A stretch of DNA of 64,000 nt from Mytilisepta virgata (taxonomy: Eukaryota > Mollusca > Bivalvia > Mytilida > Mytilidae), in assembly GCA_028015205.1 (NCBI GenBank), contig CM051518.1, positions 34,748,001 through 34,812,000 on the forward strand. The letters are read 5' to 3'. This document shows, one piece after another, positions 1-11,504 of this stretch (positions are counted from its first letter, which is position 1; each line of letters opens with the position of its first letter). The notes below the pieces were generated by a model, which searched no databases, had not been told where the DNA came from, and saw nothing but the letters and a program-made list of their open reading frames with translations. The translations under genes and the position numbers were made by a program.

Positions 1-324
1 AGTGTCTTGCAAGGAAGAGAATTGCATGAGATTATATTTTGCATTATGAATGTAGTGTAGACAATAAAAAGCATAAAAACAAGGTCAAGTGTCCAGTTTT
101 TTTCACCAAACATCATAAAATAAAGTCAGCGACCAACATTCGCATTTCTCGATTAGCCTTCACGACCACCCTCGTGACCAAGACTTTGGAAAGCCAAATA
201 ATTGTCAGCAATACACATGATACAACTTAACGCGCCTAAAGGCTAAACAGTTTAGCCAAAATTCAGGTATGGTCAACTTCTGAGAGAGTTTAAGTGAATT
301 TCAATTTTTTATCAAATGAAAACC

Positions 325-850
325 ACGGAAGGATATTAGGGTCCCAGTTATTTCTATTTTTCAAAATGTCGACAATAATCTTTGAACTTCTTACTTTAAT
401 CTCGGAAATTCCGAATTTAATCTTGGAATTTCAACTTTAATCTCGGATTTTCCTACTTTTATATTGGCTTTTAATTCTGAATAATCAGTTTTAATCTCGG
501 TAATTCCGAATTTAATCTTGCTATTTCCAACTTTTTTCTTGGAATTATCAACTTTAATGTGGGGAATTACGACTTTGATTTTGGAATTATCTACTTTAAT
601 TTCCCAGTTTAATGTTAGAAATATCCAGTTTAATCTCGGCACTTCAGGCTTTCACTCACCCGAGACTTAGTTTCAATTTCATTTGATAAGTGGTTGACAG
701 ATATAGTCAAAGATTAAAGGTTGAATTTTCAAGATTTAAGTTGGAAAGTCAAAGGTTAAACTTGGAATTTCCGATTTTAAAGTCGGAAATTCAAAGATTT
801 ATTTCTGCATTTTAAAAAATAAAAACCGTGGCCCTAATACTCTTCCGCAG
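325..850. mobile_element. Foldback-like element with inverted internal motif arrays
   Basis: The ends form an imperfect inverted repeat: the left end near 325-362 (CGGAAGGATATTAGGG) matches the complement of the right end near 811-850 (CCCTAATACTCTTCCG). The inside is built from degenerate copies of a roughly 20-base motif around TTTAATCTCGGAATTCC. The motif runs forward between about 385 and 650 and as its complement (GATTAAA sense) between about 705 and 800. An 83-codon open frame on the minus strand at 391-642 is just this repeat read through. No transposase is present. A non-autonomous foldback DNA element is the simplest reading; the exact edges are uncertain. Confidence 0.55.
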
Positions 851-1565
851 AAAACGTATTTTTAAGACAACGAAAACTATTTAAAAAACCTTCATTAATT
901 TATGGAACCCAAATATCTGGTGTTGTGATTTGTTCATCACAGAAATTACGTAAATTTAATAGATTTCTGGTGTTCAAGGGTAAAATGTGCATTCAAGGTA
1001 AAATCTCGTGTGGATAACAAAGCGTAACTAGTGCACTCGAGCTTAATCTGTTAATAGATCTCTAAAGATTTTAGTGCAAAAATATGCTAGAAAATAGGAG
1101 AAATGAATTGTGAAAGCGTACAGTACCTTAATTGCATTTTCTTTTGAAGGACCAACTGTCATGGTATGGTGGAAACTTAGGAAGACTGACGTTACTATGG
1201 TGACGTTAGTAGCCATTGTTATATGTCGTTGCGTATTAGGGGGAATACCATGCAGTAGCAGGGGGAGGTTATAATGTCGCCAAGATATACACATATCTCT
1301 GAAAAAGAAAAAAAAGCCCTATAACTCCTGAAATCTGAGTTTCTTCTCAAACATCGCAATAATCACATGGACCCAGGGATCATATAATACTAACATATAC
1401 AGTTTCTGATGGACCACAACTTTTTTTTGCAACTTTAGAAAAAATCAGTAGAGTATTTTTTTCTACATGCATCTAAACTTACCAAATGGTCGTCAACATC
1501 CCTGATTTGCATAATTTTCTAATTATTTTATCGATATTTGCCACCAATTATTTATTAGAGAACAA
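851..1565. other. Intergenic, nothing recognised
   Basis: Ordinary AT-rich sequence. Short open frames exist but lack protein-like composition, splice context or recognisable motifs. Confidence 0.5.
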
Positions 1566-1574
1566 TGCCGATGT

Positions 1575-1811
1575 CAATCTAATTAAAAACCGATCTCTCA
1601 TCGCTCCCGTTTTCTGATATGTCGCGTCAGTCCCCAGAATTCATAAACTTTTTTGATTGGCTTACTGATAGGAAGTCAACTTATTTGCATGTCATTATAA
1701 ATTCATAAGTTCCAGTTCACTCACATGTGACCTCAAAGCGGGTTTCGTTAGATCTCCCACGCGACATATCAGAAAACGGGAGCGATGAGAGATCGGTTTT
1801 TAATTAGATTG
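1575..1811. mobile_element. MITE with perfect 53-bp TIRs and 9-bp target duplication
   Basis: Bases 1575-1627 are the exact reverse complement of 1759-1811 (53 of 53), beginning CAATCTAATTAAAAACC. The element is flanked on both sides by the direct 9-mer TGCCGATGT (1566-1574 and 1812-1820), a target-site duplication. The 131-base interior has no coding capacity. A 9-bp duplication with long TIRs is typical of Mutator-like elements (established knowledge), so a MULE-derived MITE is the best guess. The perfect TIRs and duplication suggest fairly recent movement. Confidence 0.85.
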
Positions 1812-1820
1812 TGCCGATGT

Positions 1821-4569
1821 AGGGAAGTTTAATTAGTAGTTGAGAAGATCTATCAAATAAAGCTAGAAAAGTATTCTTTTCTGTAAAAGAAATTGATATG
1901 TAATATAAAAATATATTAAGAGATAAAATTGAAAATCTTCAAGAAAATAACAAGATTTATACCGGGATTTCCGAGGGAAATCAAGTTTGATAATTCACCA
2001 AGTGAAATTTCAAGTCATATTTCGCTCTAGGAAGTGACATGACAATACCGTCGCCAACGAATGTAATAAACAGAAGAGGCGTTAAGGCCCGTATTTGGCC
2101 TAAAATATGGCCTAGAAATAAAACTCCAAACAAACAAAAAGATATATTTGGAAAAATGATAACCTTTAAGTACATGCTTCGAAAAAAATAAAGAAAAATA
2201 CCATTTTTCTTATATTTATATTTTAAGAAACTATCACCAAAATGACATCATTTCATAAAAATCTTACATTTTTTATGAATTTGGCCAATTTTTACATAAA
2301 CTTTGCAATGGAAAATTTCCTGCGCTTGCATGAAACAACTTTATATTTAACATGAATATGTATTTCGATAATAAACATCTCCTATAAAAAATTTTTTGTT
2401 TCTCAAATGCGCACAATGTTTTCTCAGGCAAAATGTGCATGTAAAAAGACCAAGAATCTTCGTGCAAAATTATTTAATACAGTAGAAAATGATTTTAATA
2501 ACGTTGATAAACTTTTAAAAAAGGCTTATGAATCCGTCAACACCAAGTGATATTAAAACAGTTACATCCTTTATAAATTAAACAGTCATAAGAACTGAGG
2601 AGAGGGGATTATCATAATAATTAACTGTTTATATATCTTCTTTATTATCACATTTGTGTGTGTGCGTGTGTGTGTTATGTTTATTTAATATTTTACAAAA
2701 GACCCGAAGTTATTATTATTTTTTTTCGTTAAACGGTTGGGCAGATTTTAGTGAAAATCATGAAAAATGAAAAATCAAGGGTTTTTGGCTCAAATATATC
2801 AAAATCAGTGTCAAATATCTTAAAAACGAAGTCATGAAGGTATGTTTTTATTTGTATTTATGAAAAATATACCTAATAATTGAGTATATGGTAAAATGTT
2901 AGCAAATAATCAGTAGTATTGTAATCCCTTAATTTGGCAGGGACGTTTGCGAAATGAAAAATAAGGCCATGTTATTGTCTCAAGTCACTACGAACGATGT
3001 CTTGAAAATGCCTGATTATACTGGTGAACCTATTTTGAATAACTAAAAGAAACAGGTATAACTATCTTTTCTTTTTTTTATTCAAAATTCTATTCGCGGG
3101 AAATGCCGCGTGCAATAGTCTGGCGGTCTTAAAGGCTTGCGGTATTGAGAAATATGCTAGCATTTCATTTTGTGGCAATCGTATGTTTTCATCAAGGAAT
3201 TTTGTAAGAGTAAATATAAAATCTTGGTTTAATTCTACATAATTAAAAAAAGATCATCAAAGTATCAGAGGTTTTATCCTTAAAAAAAAGAGCCATGCTC
3301 ATAAGTAATTACTCTTTTATACGAGTTGGTGGAGCAGTTGACTGACGATCGATATGGTGCTGGAATATGGGGCTGTTCAATACTTAGCGATTTTTCTAGC
3401 GTTCTTCAAGCCTGAAACGCCATACATATACACGTCATAAACGTTGAGGAAGGTTGACCCGAATATAAGGTATCACATCATAAATGGTAGAGTACTCCTA
3501 ATATGAAACAATATATCGTCGATATGAACTTTTTTAAATATTGACACTCTGCGACAAGCAACCTTGTAATGTATTTTCATATATTTTCATATATATATAT
3601 ATTCCTTTTTTTAGTAATTTGCCTTATAAATGATATTTGTACAGATGATAACACCTTTGATTTTAAAATCACATATCTGCTGTGTTTAAATGCCATTCTT
3701 ATTTTTTGAAGAAAAAAAATTTCCATGAATTTTGTTTATAAAAAGACATTAATGTGTGCTTGTTTGTTATTCAATAAATAATCTGCAAAATAGAAACATT
3801 TTAACATAAAATATTTTAATTTTGTTTTACATTTGAGAGAGATGACCTATTATAGACTTTAATGCATTCAAAAGTGTATCCCTTATATAAGATATTAATT
3901 TTAAGATAGGGGTGTATAGTTAACTTGAATAAATTATACTCTGCAACAAGATCCTTTTTATCATACCTGTCATCTGGGTCAGAATAAAGTTTTCCCTAGG
4001 TCAATCCTGCACGACCAAACGTTATTTTAGAGAGGAGAAAAAATTGCACCGGTCTAATAGTTGGATTAGTGAAACATACTGTATGTTCCACAATATTGTT
4101 TGATAAGAAAATCAAAACAGTATTTTTTTTATACATAATACTTTTTTTACAATTAGGTATGGGAGGAGTTTCAATAATGTAATGTCAGCTACAAATTTGG
4201 TCCTGTATATCGACGGACGTAATGGGAGATCTCTTCATGAACAAAATTAAGGAATCTTATCTTCCATTCTATGATCCTCAGGGTCAATACAACTAGCTTT
4301 CAAATGCAGAAACAGAAATAATTTAACAACTTTTTTTAATTCTCCTGTAGTTAAAGTTGCGTCTTTCTTTTCTATAACTGATTGTATCTTAGTTATAAAA
4401 CCCAACGAGCAACCTTGATTCATACCAACGTGAATGTATATATAAAGAAAACTTGTTTATCTGTACAAAAATGAAAAGATCAAAATAAATAAATAAACAT
4501 CGGCGAAAGAACACCGAAGCTACAAATGATGGGACAGCTCAGGTTAAAGTTTCCGTTGAAATTAGGCAA
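1821..4569. other. Intergenic, AT-rich; short TG microsatellite
   Basis: No gene recognised. A short TG/CG dinucleotide run lies at about 2655-2675, and there are several T-rich tracts. Short minus-strand open frames at 1981-2175 and 2273-2467 show no motif or splice support. Confidence 0.5.
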
Positions 4570-4941
4570 GAGACCACAATTATTTTATAGTGCGTTTTTA
4601 TATTAGCATTAAGTCAAATTAAAACAAAATTGCACCACCTTAAACTTTATAATATTTCTTTTATTCAATGTGCACTCATGACTGAAAAATATATCAAAAT
4701 TATAGAAAATTCTACCATTGCAAATTCAAGAAATCCCCAAAATTTCTTTAACGGGTATAGTTATCATTCATTTAGCCCCTAAAATCCTGAAATTGGGTCG
4801 TTTTGGCATTTCCAAATTTCACATAATTCTGATTAAGAAACTGTTTAAAATTTGACCCGTGTGCTTTATATTTTAACTAGGATACTTGTAAAAATGCAAA
4901 CAGAAAGCGGAGAAAATTAAAATGAGATTAATTGTGGTCTC
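4570..4941. mobile_element. TIR-bounded dispersed repeat, copy A
   Basis: The stretch is bounded by 13-base inverted ends: GAGACCACAATTA at 4570-4582 and TAATTGTGGTCTC at 4929-4941. Its left 240 bases are clearly related to 41493-41705 in the same orientation: both run from CCACAATTATTTTATA through TTCAATGTGCA to a CCCCTAAAATC segment. No open reading frame and no clear target duplication were seen. It is probably a non-autonomous DNA element of about 370 bases. Confidence 0.6.
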
Positions 4942-5993
4942 GGGCCATTATAAATTCCACTATTGGCATAACTTTTCTAAAAGTCAAACACGTCTTGTAA
5001 ATCATTTGGTCAAGAAAGTCAGTCTTGAGGGAATTATATTGCCGGATCGTATCTTTTTTGACATTTTTACATGAACATAAAACAATATTACTTCTGGTCA
5101 TTTTTCCTCTTATATTTTACATTTATTTGACCCATTAGGGCTATTATTAACTTATTTGAATAATACATGTATTGGTACACGATTTTCTGTGAAATTCTTT
5201 ACCATGAGATATTGAGATAAAATAATACTTTGAATATATATAGAAAGTCAACGGAAGAAAATATTGGCAATACCAAAAAGAAGTGGATTAATCAATAAAA
5301 AATAGTTTCACTCTATACAATATTTATTCACTTTCAATGTAAAATTGTGATTAAAAATACTTGATAACACAATTAATGATACCGCTTTGGGTGTTGCCGG
5401 TATGTCAAAAGAAAATACTAAAAATGAAATTTATGAAAAAAAAAAAAAGAAAACGGAAAAGAATTGACATATTTAACAAAGGTGAGTAAAAATATTTTTT
5501 TAACTGAAAATGCAGAATGTTTTGTAGTAAAAAATTAAGTCTTTTTTTTTTATATACTATTGTTATACTTCAAAAGTTTGTAGAAATTACAGTTCTGTAA
5601 TTGTGCGTTTTAAGACATCAGAATTTTGGTATTTTTCCATCAAAGGTAATTAAATAACCATCAGTTTAAATAATACCTTCTCTGGCCATTTGAACGATTA
5701 CGTTTTTATAAAATGTATTACTGTGCATCAACATATCAGATTTGACGAAATGGTTGCGTGAAATTTAAAACATATATTTCTGAATTTGATTTTTTTACAT
5801 ATCCATGGTAACAAAAATTACAAGCATTTCCATGCAGTTAGTTTGAAAGTGTCTAATTCCATGTCATTTCCATTTTATTGACGTTCAGTTACAAAACTTC
5901 CTGGAATTGCATAATATTGCATGCTCAAATTATAACTAGTCCAACCATTGGTGAATTGAAAAATACATAAAAAATCATAGAATTTTAAAATGT

Positions 5994-6000
5994 TATAAAA
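5994..6000 (+). promoter_or_regulatory. Candidate TATA box of gene A
   Basis: TATAAAA, 85 bases before a good splice donor (GTATGT at 6079). Genes B and C show the same layout (TATA, short non-coding exon, donor 50-70 bases later). It would give a first exon of roughly 6025-6078. The assignment to gene A is inferred because that gene's coding exon starts at a splice acceptor. Confidence 0.4.
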
Positions 6001-6550
6001 CGAAAGGTAATGTAGTTGTTTTTAATATTGGAAACCACAACACATACAAAGATAGTGAAAGGATATTTTTATATGCAGGTATGTATTTTTGACTCTTTTA
6101 AACTTTTATAAACTTCTTAACTTTGATTTTTCAAATAAATATGTTGCTATACCCGTTTCAGTGTTCATGTACCGTCCTTTGGTTCATATTTTCATATTTT
6201 TCATCGGATTGGTTAATACATTTTTTTCATTAAAATGTTTTTTTTGTCCGCCACGCTTACCTTAAACTTTTCTTCATATTCATGAAGATCAAAATGACAA
6301 ATTATCATGAAATTCTTAAAATTTCTGAAAGGCTTTTGAGAGACAAAATATAAATATAAACCACACAGAATGATGAAAAATCAAAAGAAATCCCATTTCC
6401 TGTCGAATTTTAATAGCATCTCAACGAGAGGCCCACAAACCTGTCATTAATTTTATCAATTAACTCCTATTCATTTGAAAAATTTATCATACTGAAATTG
6501 ACCAGAGTCTACCAATGAATAATACTAAATACATTACCTAACAGATCTGG

Positions 6551-7871
6551 GAATGGTAATGTCAACTACAACATAGTAGATACCGATACTCTCGGCCGTA
6601 GTCGTTGATGGTAATGTCAACTACAACATAGTAGATACCGATACTCTCGGCCGTAGTCGTTGATGGTAATGTCAACTACAACATAGTAGATACCGATACT
6701 CTCGGCAGTAGTCGGGAATGGTAATGTCAACTACAACATAGTAGATACCGATACTCTCGACCGTAGTCGTTGATGGTAATGTCAACTACAACATAGTAGA
6801 TACCGATACTCTCGGCAGTAGTCGGGAATGGTAATGTCAACTACAACATAGTAGATACCGATACTCTCGGCCGTAGTCGTTGATGGTAATGTCAACTACA
6901 ACATAGTAGATACCGATACTCTCGGCAGTAGTCGGGAATGGTAATGTCAACTACAACATAGTAGATACCGATACTCTCGGCAGTAGTCGGGAATGGTAAT
7001 GTCAACTACAACATAGTAGATACCGATACTCTCGGCAGTAGTCGGGAATGGTAATGTCAACTACAACATAGTAGATACCGATACTCTCGGCCGTAGTCGT
7101 TGATGGTAATGTCAACTACAACATAGTAGATACCGATACTCTCGGCCGTAGTCGTTGATGGTAATGTCAACTACAACATAGTAGATACCGATACTCTCGA
7201 CCGTAGTCGTTGATGGTAATGTCAACTACAACATAGTAGATACCGATACTCTCGGCCGTAGTCGTTGATGGTAATGTCAACTACAACATAGTAGATACCG
7301 ATACTCTCGACCGTAGTCGTTGATGGTAATGTCAACTACAACATAGTAGATACCGATACTCTCGGCCGTAGTCGTTGATGGTAATGTCAACTACAACATC
7401 GTAGATACCGATACTCTCGGCCGTAGTCGTTGATGGTAATGTCAACTACAACATAGTAGATACCGATACTCTCGGCAGTAGTCGGGAATGGTAATGTCAA
7501 CTACAACATAGTAGATACCGATACTCTCGGCAGTAGTCGGGAATGGTAATGTCAACTACAACATAGTAGATACCGATACTCTCGGCAGTAGTCGGGAATG
7601 GTAATGTCAACTACAACATAGTAGATACCGATACTCTCGGCCGTAGTCGTTGATGGTAATGTCAACTACAACATAGTAGATACCGATACTCTCGGCCGTA
7701 GTCGTTGATGGTAATGTCAACTACAACATAGTAGATACCGATACTCTCGACCGTAGTCGTTGATGGTAATGTCAACTACAACATAGTAGATACCGATACT
7801 CTCGGCCGTAGTCGTTGATGGTAATGTCAACTACAACATAGTAGATACCGATACTCTCGACCGTAGTCGTT
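6551..7871 (+). repeat. 24 tandem copies of a 55-bp unit
   Basis: Exactly 24 units of 55 bases at near-perfect identity, core ATGGTAATGTCAACTACAAC. Variation is confined to a few sites: CTCGGCC, CTCGGCA or CTCGACC, and GTCGTTGATGG or GTCGGGAATGG. The two sites are fully linked: every GCA unit is followed by GGGAATGG, and every GCC or ACC unit by TTGATGG. Each unit carries short self-complementary pairs (CTAC/GTAG, CCGA/TCGG). The array probably lies in intron 1 of gene A, ending about 175 bases before its start-codon exon. Confidence 0.95.
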
Positions 7872-8050
7872 CCTTTGACATCATTTCAAGAAAAACATTT
7901 AATTTTTAAAACAAACAACAGATAGTAAATTTTACAGTTATGAATATAACGAAAGCATGGTTTCAACTGGGAAAACACAAAACAGTTTTGTACACAACAA
8001 ATTTGCTGAATATATAATAATGCTTGTAAAACGTTTCTCTTCCAGATAGT

Positions 8051-9237
8051 ATGAATTCGTTGATTATATTGCTGTTAGGATTAACTGTCATCACGTCTGC
8101 ACAAAGAGGTGACATTGATTTTATGGAATATGATGATGACAATGACAATGGTATAAGTGTACAGGGAGATGATTGGCGTGGTGATACACCAAACTGGCAA
8201 GATGATACCGGACCTGCAGTAGCTAGTACTTATTACAATATGCCCTCATTTCAATATCCAGTAGAGACAGTTCATTATCCAGTAAAAAGTCCAGTAGACA
8301 ACACATTTGATTTCGGATTTGATCATGGTTATATTGGGCATTGTAAGTTGAACATATAAAAGAAAAATAGCTCTCCACATAAAAAAATATAAAATCACAA
8401 ATGTACGCAATAAAAACTCTTGTAAGATGTAATTCTTAAACTATAAATAACAAGATTATCATCAGCATACCATTTATTCAAATTACACTTTCACTCTTTC
8501 AATTTTTGCAGATGATTTGATTCTAAATGTACCCAAATTGGTACCCATTAGTCATTACAAAATAATATGGTATCAAGGTGTTTATAACGGAGGTATATTT
8601 CTGAAGAGAGCTATTTTTTTTCTTTTTACTAAATGCATGGATTTTTACATTCCATGTATTCTGAAAAGAAAAAATTAAAATAACGTGACGCATCAAAATT
8701 ATATATCCTGTCAATGAAAATCATTAATGCAGCCCACACCACTGTGATATTTTGAAATGCAGCCTCTCTCATGTACTAATCTCTCTTCTAGACAAATATA
8801 TGAATATTTTTATATAAATTTAATTTTTTTTTTATATTTCAGTGAAGAAATACTGCAAAGTGCTAAAGGGGTATGGTGGTCATAATATTCAACATGGAAT
8901 ATATCATACTTATGGACAAGATATATACAACGGTGTTCATGATGCAAACAATGTGATCAGTTTCCCTGTCTATACTGGTACCAACACAGGCGTGCAGATT
9001 ACAGGACCGGGCAACGCACATCCAGTTTATAATTCTCCAGCTGGTTTTGGTACAAATAGCTTTCCATCTGAATCATACGTCGGTCTTGGTTCAAATCAAA
9101 ACAGTTTAGTGTCTGGCTTTAATCCAGGATCAGCTATGCCGCAAACAGGACTTGGTACTTCATTCTCAGGCCAGTCATCTTCGTTAGGAGGAGCTATTGG
9201 TTCAAATTATCCTGTTCAGGGCAATACTTACCATTAA
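8051..9237 (+). CDS. Gene A: secreted Asp-rich / Gly-Ser-rich matrix-like protein, 3 coding exons
   Basis: Coding exons are 8051-8342, 8512-8592 and 8843-9237. The splice phases agree (all junctions phase 1), giving 255 residues; skipping the 81-base middle exon keeps the frame and gives 228. The start is the first ATG after acceptor TTCCAG (ends 8045). Residues 1-17 are a signal peptide ending TSA; the mature protein begins Q-R-G-D, placing an RGD tripeptide at residues 19-21. An acidic run (EYDDDNDN) and Tyr/Pro-rich segments follow, then a Gly/Ser/Asn/Gln-rich C-terminus ending NTYH. No transmembrane segment or enzyme domain is seen. By composition it resembles shell-matrix or other extracellular structural proteins; the exact family is not recognised. 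Poly(A) signals follow at 9372 and 9464. Confidence 0.75.
8512..8592 (+). CDS. Gene A candidate cassette exon (27 codons)
   Basis: It is flanked by a strong acceptor (TTTTTGCAG, ending 8511) and a usable donor (GTATAT at 8593). Its length of 81 bases is symmetric (phase 1 in and out), so it can be included or skipped without a frameshift. The translation includes VPISHYKIIWYQGVYNG, joined directly to VKKYCKVLKGYGG in the next exon. The Tyr/Gly content suits the rest of the protein. Without RNA data, inclusion is inferred. Confidence 0.5.
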
Positions 9238-9371
9238 ATATGCTTATCTTAAAATGTTTGGTGCATTTAAATATAAATATGAAAAGAAATTTATTGTGTA
9301 TTATGCTAAATATAGGTTTTGTATATACATGTAGTATTATATTTATTATATGGAAATGTTTTAGTTGTAAT

Positions 9372-9469
9372 AATAAAATATTATGTAATATAGTTTTACA
9401 GAAATATATTTTATAAATTGTATGTATATTATTATCTGATGTCTTTAAATTTGTTAAATATTCAATAAA
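9372..9469 (+). terminator. Poly(A) signals of gene A
   Basis: AATAAA occurs at 9372-9377 and again at 9464-9469, 135 and 227 bases after the stop codon. Either could end the transcript. Confidence 0.55.
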
Positions 9470-9984
9470 TGAAAGTATAGAAGATGAAAAAAGATTCAAA
9501 TTCAAAAAATTGTTATTAGACAAACCAGTGAAACTAGCCCGACAAAACAATAATAAAAAATACAGAGACAAAAATAATGCCAAGATGACTTATATAGTAT
9601 GGCACCTTATACCGAAAAATATACATTTTTAGTAATCCAAGGGCGTTTTTAATGTAGACATAATTTGTTAAAGAGGGCAAGAAAGGATAAATCACTCAGC
9701 CGGACAAGTAAGCGTAACAGGAGCAAATGACAAACACAGTTACATAAAGTTAATACAACACACTTGCAAGATACAAAATACATGAAATAGAAAACAGTTC
9801 ACATATTTCGTCAATTTATGGCTCACCAGTTATGTCCAAGGCATAAAATGTTCAAAGCCAAAACAATAATCCACAAACCCCGAATTAAAAAATACCAAAA
9901 TGAGCAAAAGGGGTAAAGACAAACCGTAACAGTAACTTGACGGTGTTATACTGTAAATGCAAATTGTATTTTTTACTACATTTT

Positions 9985-10952
9985 AGCTTACCTGGCCTAA
10001 AAGGCCAGGTGAGCTATTGCCATCACTCAGCGTCCGTCGTCCATCGTCCGTCGTTGTTCGGCGTAAACTTTACTTTAAAGATCTTCTCCTCTGAAACCAC
10101 TGTGCCAATTGAGACCAAAATTGGTGGAATTTGTACCCGAACGAATATGGCTGCTGTGACTAAAAATAGAAAAAAAGTGGGGATGAATTTAAAAAATCTT
10201 CTATGAAACTACTTGGCCAATTTGAATCAGACTTAGCAGCAATGGTCCGGAGGAGGTCCTCTTTCAGAAATATGTACGATGACCCAGACTGTCAACCAAG
10301 ATAGCCGCCATAGCCTAACAATTTAACATAGGACCCTTTGGGAAAATTCATTTAAAAATATTCTTGTATGAAACTTCTTGGCCAATTGGAATCAAACTTG
10401 GCAACAATGAGCCGGAGGAGGTCCTCTTTCAGAAATATGTACGATGTCCCAGACTGTCAACCAAGATAGCCGCCATATAGCCTAACAATTTAACATAGGA
10501 CCCTTTGGGAAAAATTATTTAAAAATCTTCTTGTCTGAAACCACTGAGAAAATTGGAACTAAACTTGGCAGAAATGGTCCTTACATGGTCCTCTTTCAGA
10601 ATTGTGTCCGATGACCCAGACTGTCAACCAAGATGGCTGCCACAGCTGAACTTAGTTTAACATAGGACCTAATTGGAAAATTCATTTAAAAATCTTTTTG
10701 ACTGAAACCATCGGGGCATTTGGAACCAGACTCGACAGCAATGGGACATAAATGGTCCTCTTTCAGAATTGTGCCTGATGACCTGGACTGTCAACCAAGA
10801 TGACTCCACAGCAAAACATAGTATAACATAAGACCATATCGGAAAACCAGCCAAATTGACTGTTACACTTAGATTTTAGTCAAGCTTAAGGTGGACAAAT
10901 TTACTCAAGGTGAGCGATACAGGTTCTTATGAGCGATACAGGTTCTTTGTTT
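9985..10952 (+). mobile_element. Dispersed element with ~165-bp core tandem repeats
   Basis: It begins with a near-perfect hairpin at 9985-10015 (AGCTTACCTGGCCT paired with AGGCCAGGTGAGCT). Four diverged units of about 165 bases follow, starting near 10204, 10371, 10536 and 10700. Each carries GAAAC..., GGTCCTCTTTCAGAA, GACTGTCAACCAAGAT and TAGGACC. It ends with a short direct duplication of GAGCGATACAGGTTCTT (10912-10948). Bivalve pearl/BIV160-type and Helitron-like elements carry internal tandem repeats of about this length; membership here is my inference. The 89-codon frame at 9937-10206 is not supported as a gene. Confidence 0.6.
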
Positions 10953-11504
10953 AAACATATTTATTCATGAAATAAACTACAAGATACAAAATCAAATATA
11001 TGACATTCATTGATAGGATTCGGAAACAAGCTGAGTATAGCTTATGTATATCCGTATCCTGAGAGTTATATACCTTGAGTATATTTGCACGAAAGAATCT
11101 GTCACCTTATATCTTATATAAATCAAACGGAAATTTTGGCAGTATTGACTTATTATTTTCATAGAAAATTTTAGGTGGTGGTATTCAATTTTTTATTATT
11201 TTTTTTACACAAGTCCACAGTAAAACCATTCTTTAAGAATTGACTTTATTTTTTAAATATAACAAGCGATAACAGGCTTTACTCTGCAGACAGTTTACTG
11301 ACTGAAGGGATATCGGAGAAAATATTTACCGGAAAGGAAGGAAACGCGATCGAAAAGAAAGGTAACGCTTTGAAAATGTTGGGCATTCCTATTGAGCGAT
11401 AATATTCACGAGGTGAAAGATAACCGCGGGGATATAATCAAGCAGAGATTACTATAACACCGTAGTTTCAGAATCAAGGATGAGCTCAAGGATTTCGTCC
11501 GGAG

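Noticed and set aside
391..642. Minus-strand 83-codon Lys/Ile-rich frame
   Set aside because: Created by the short motif array inside the foldback element.
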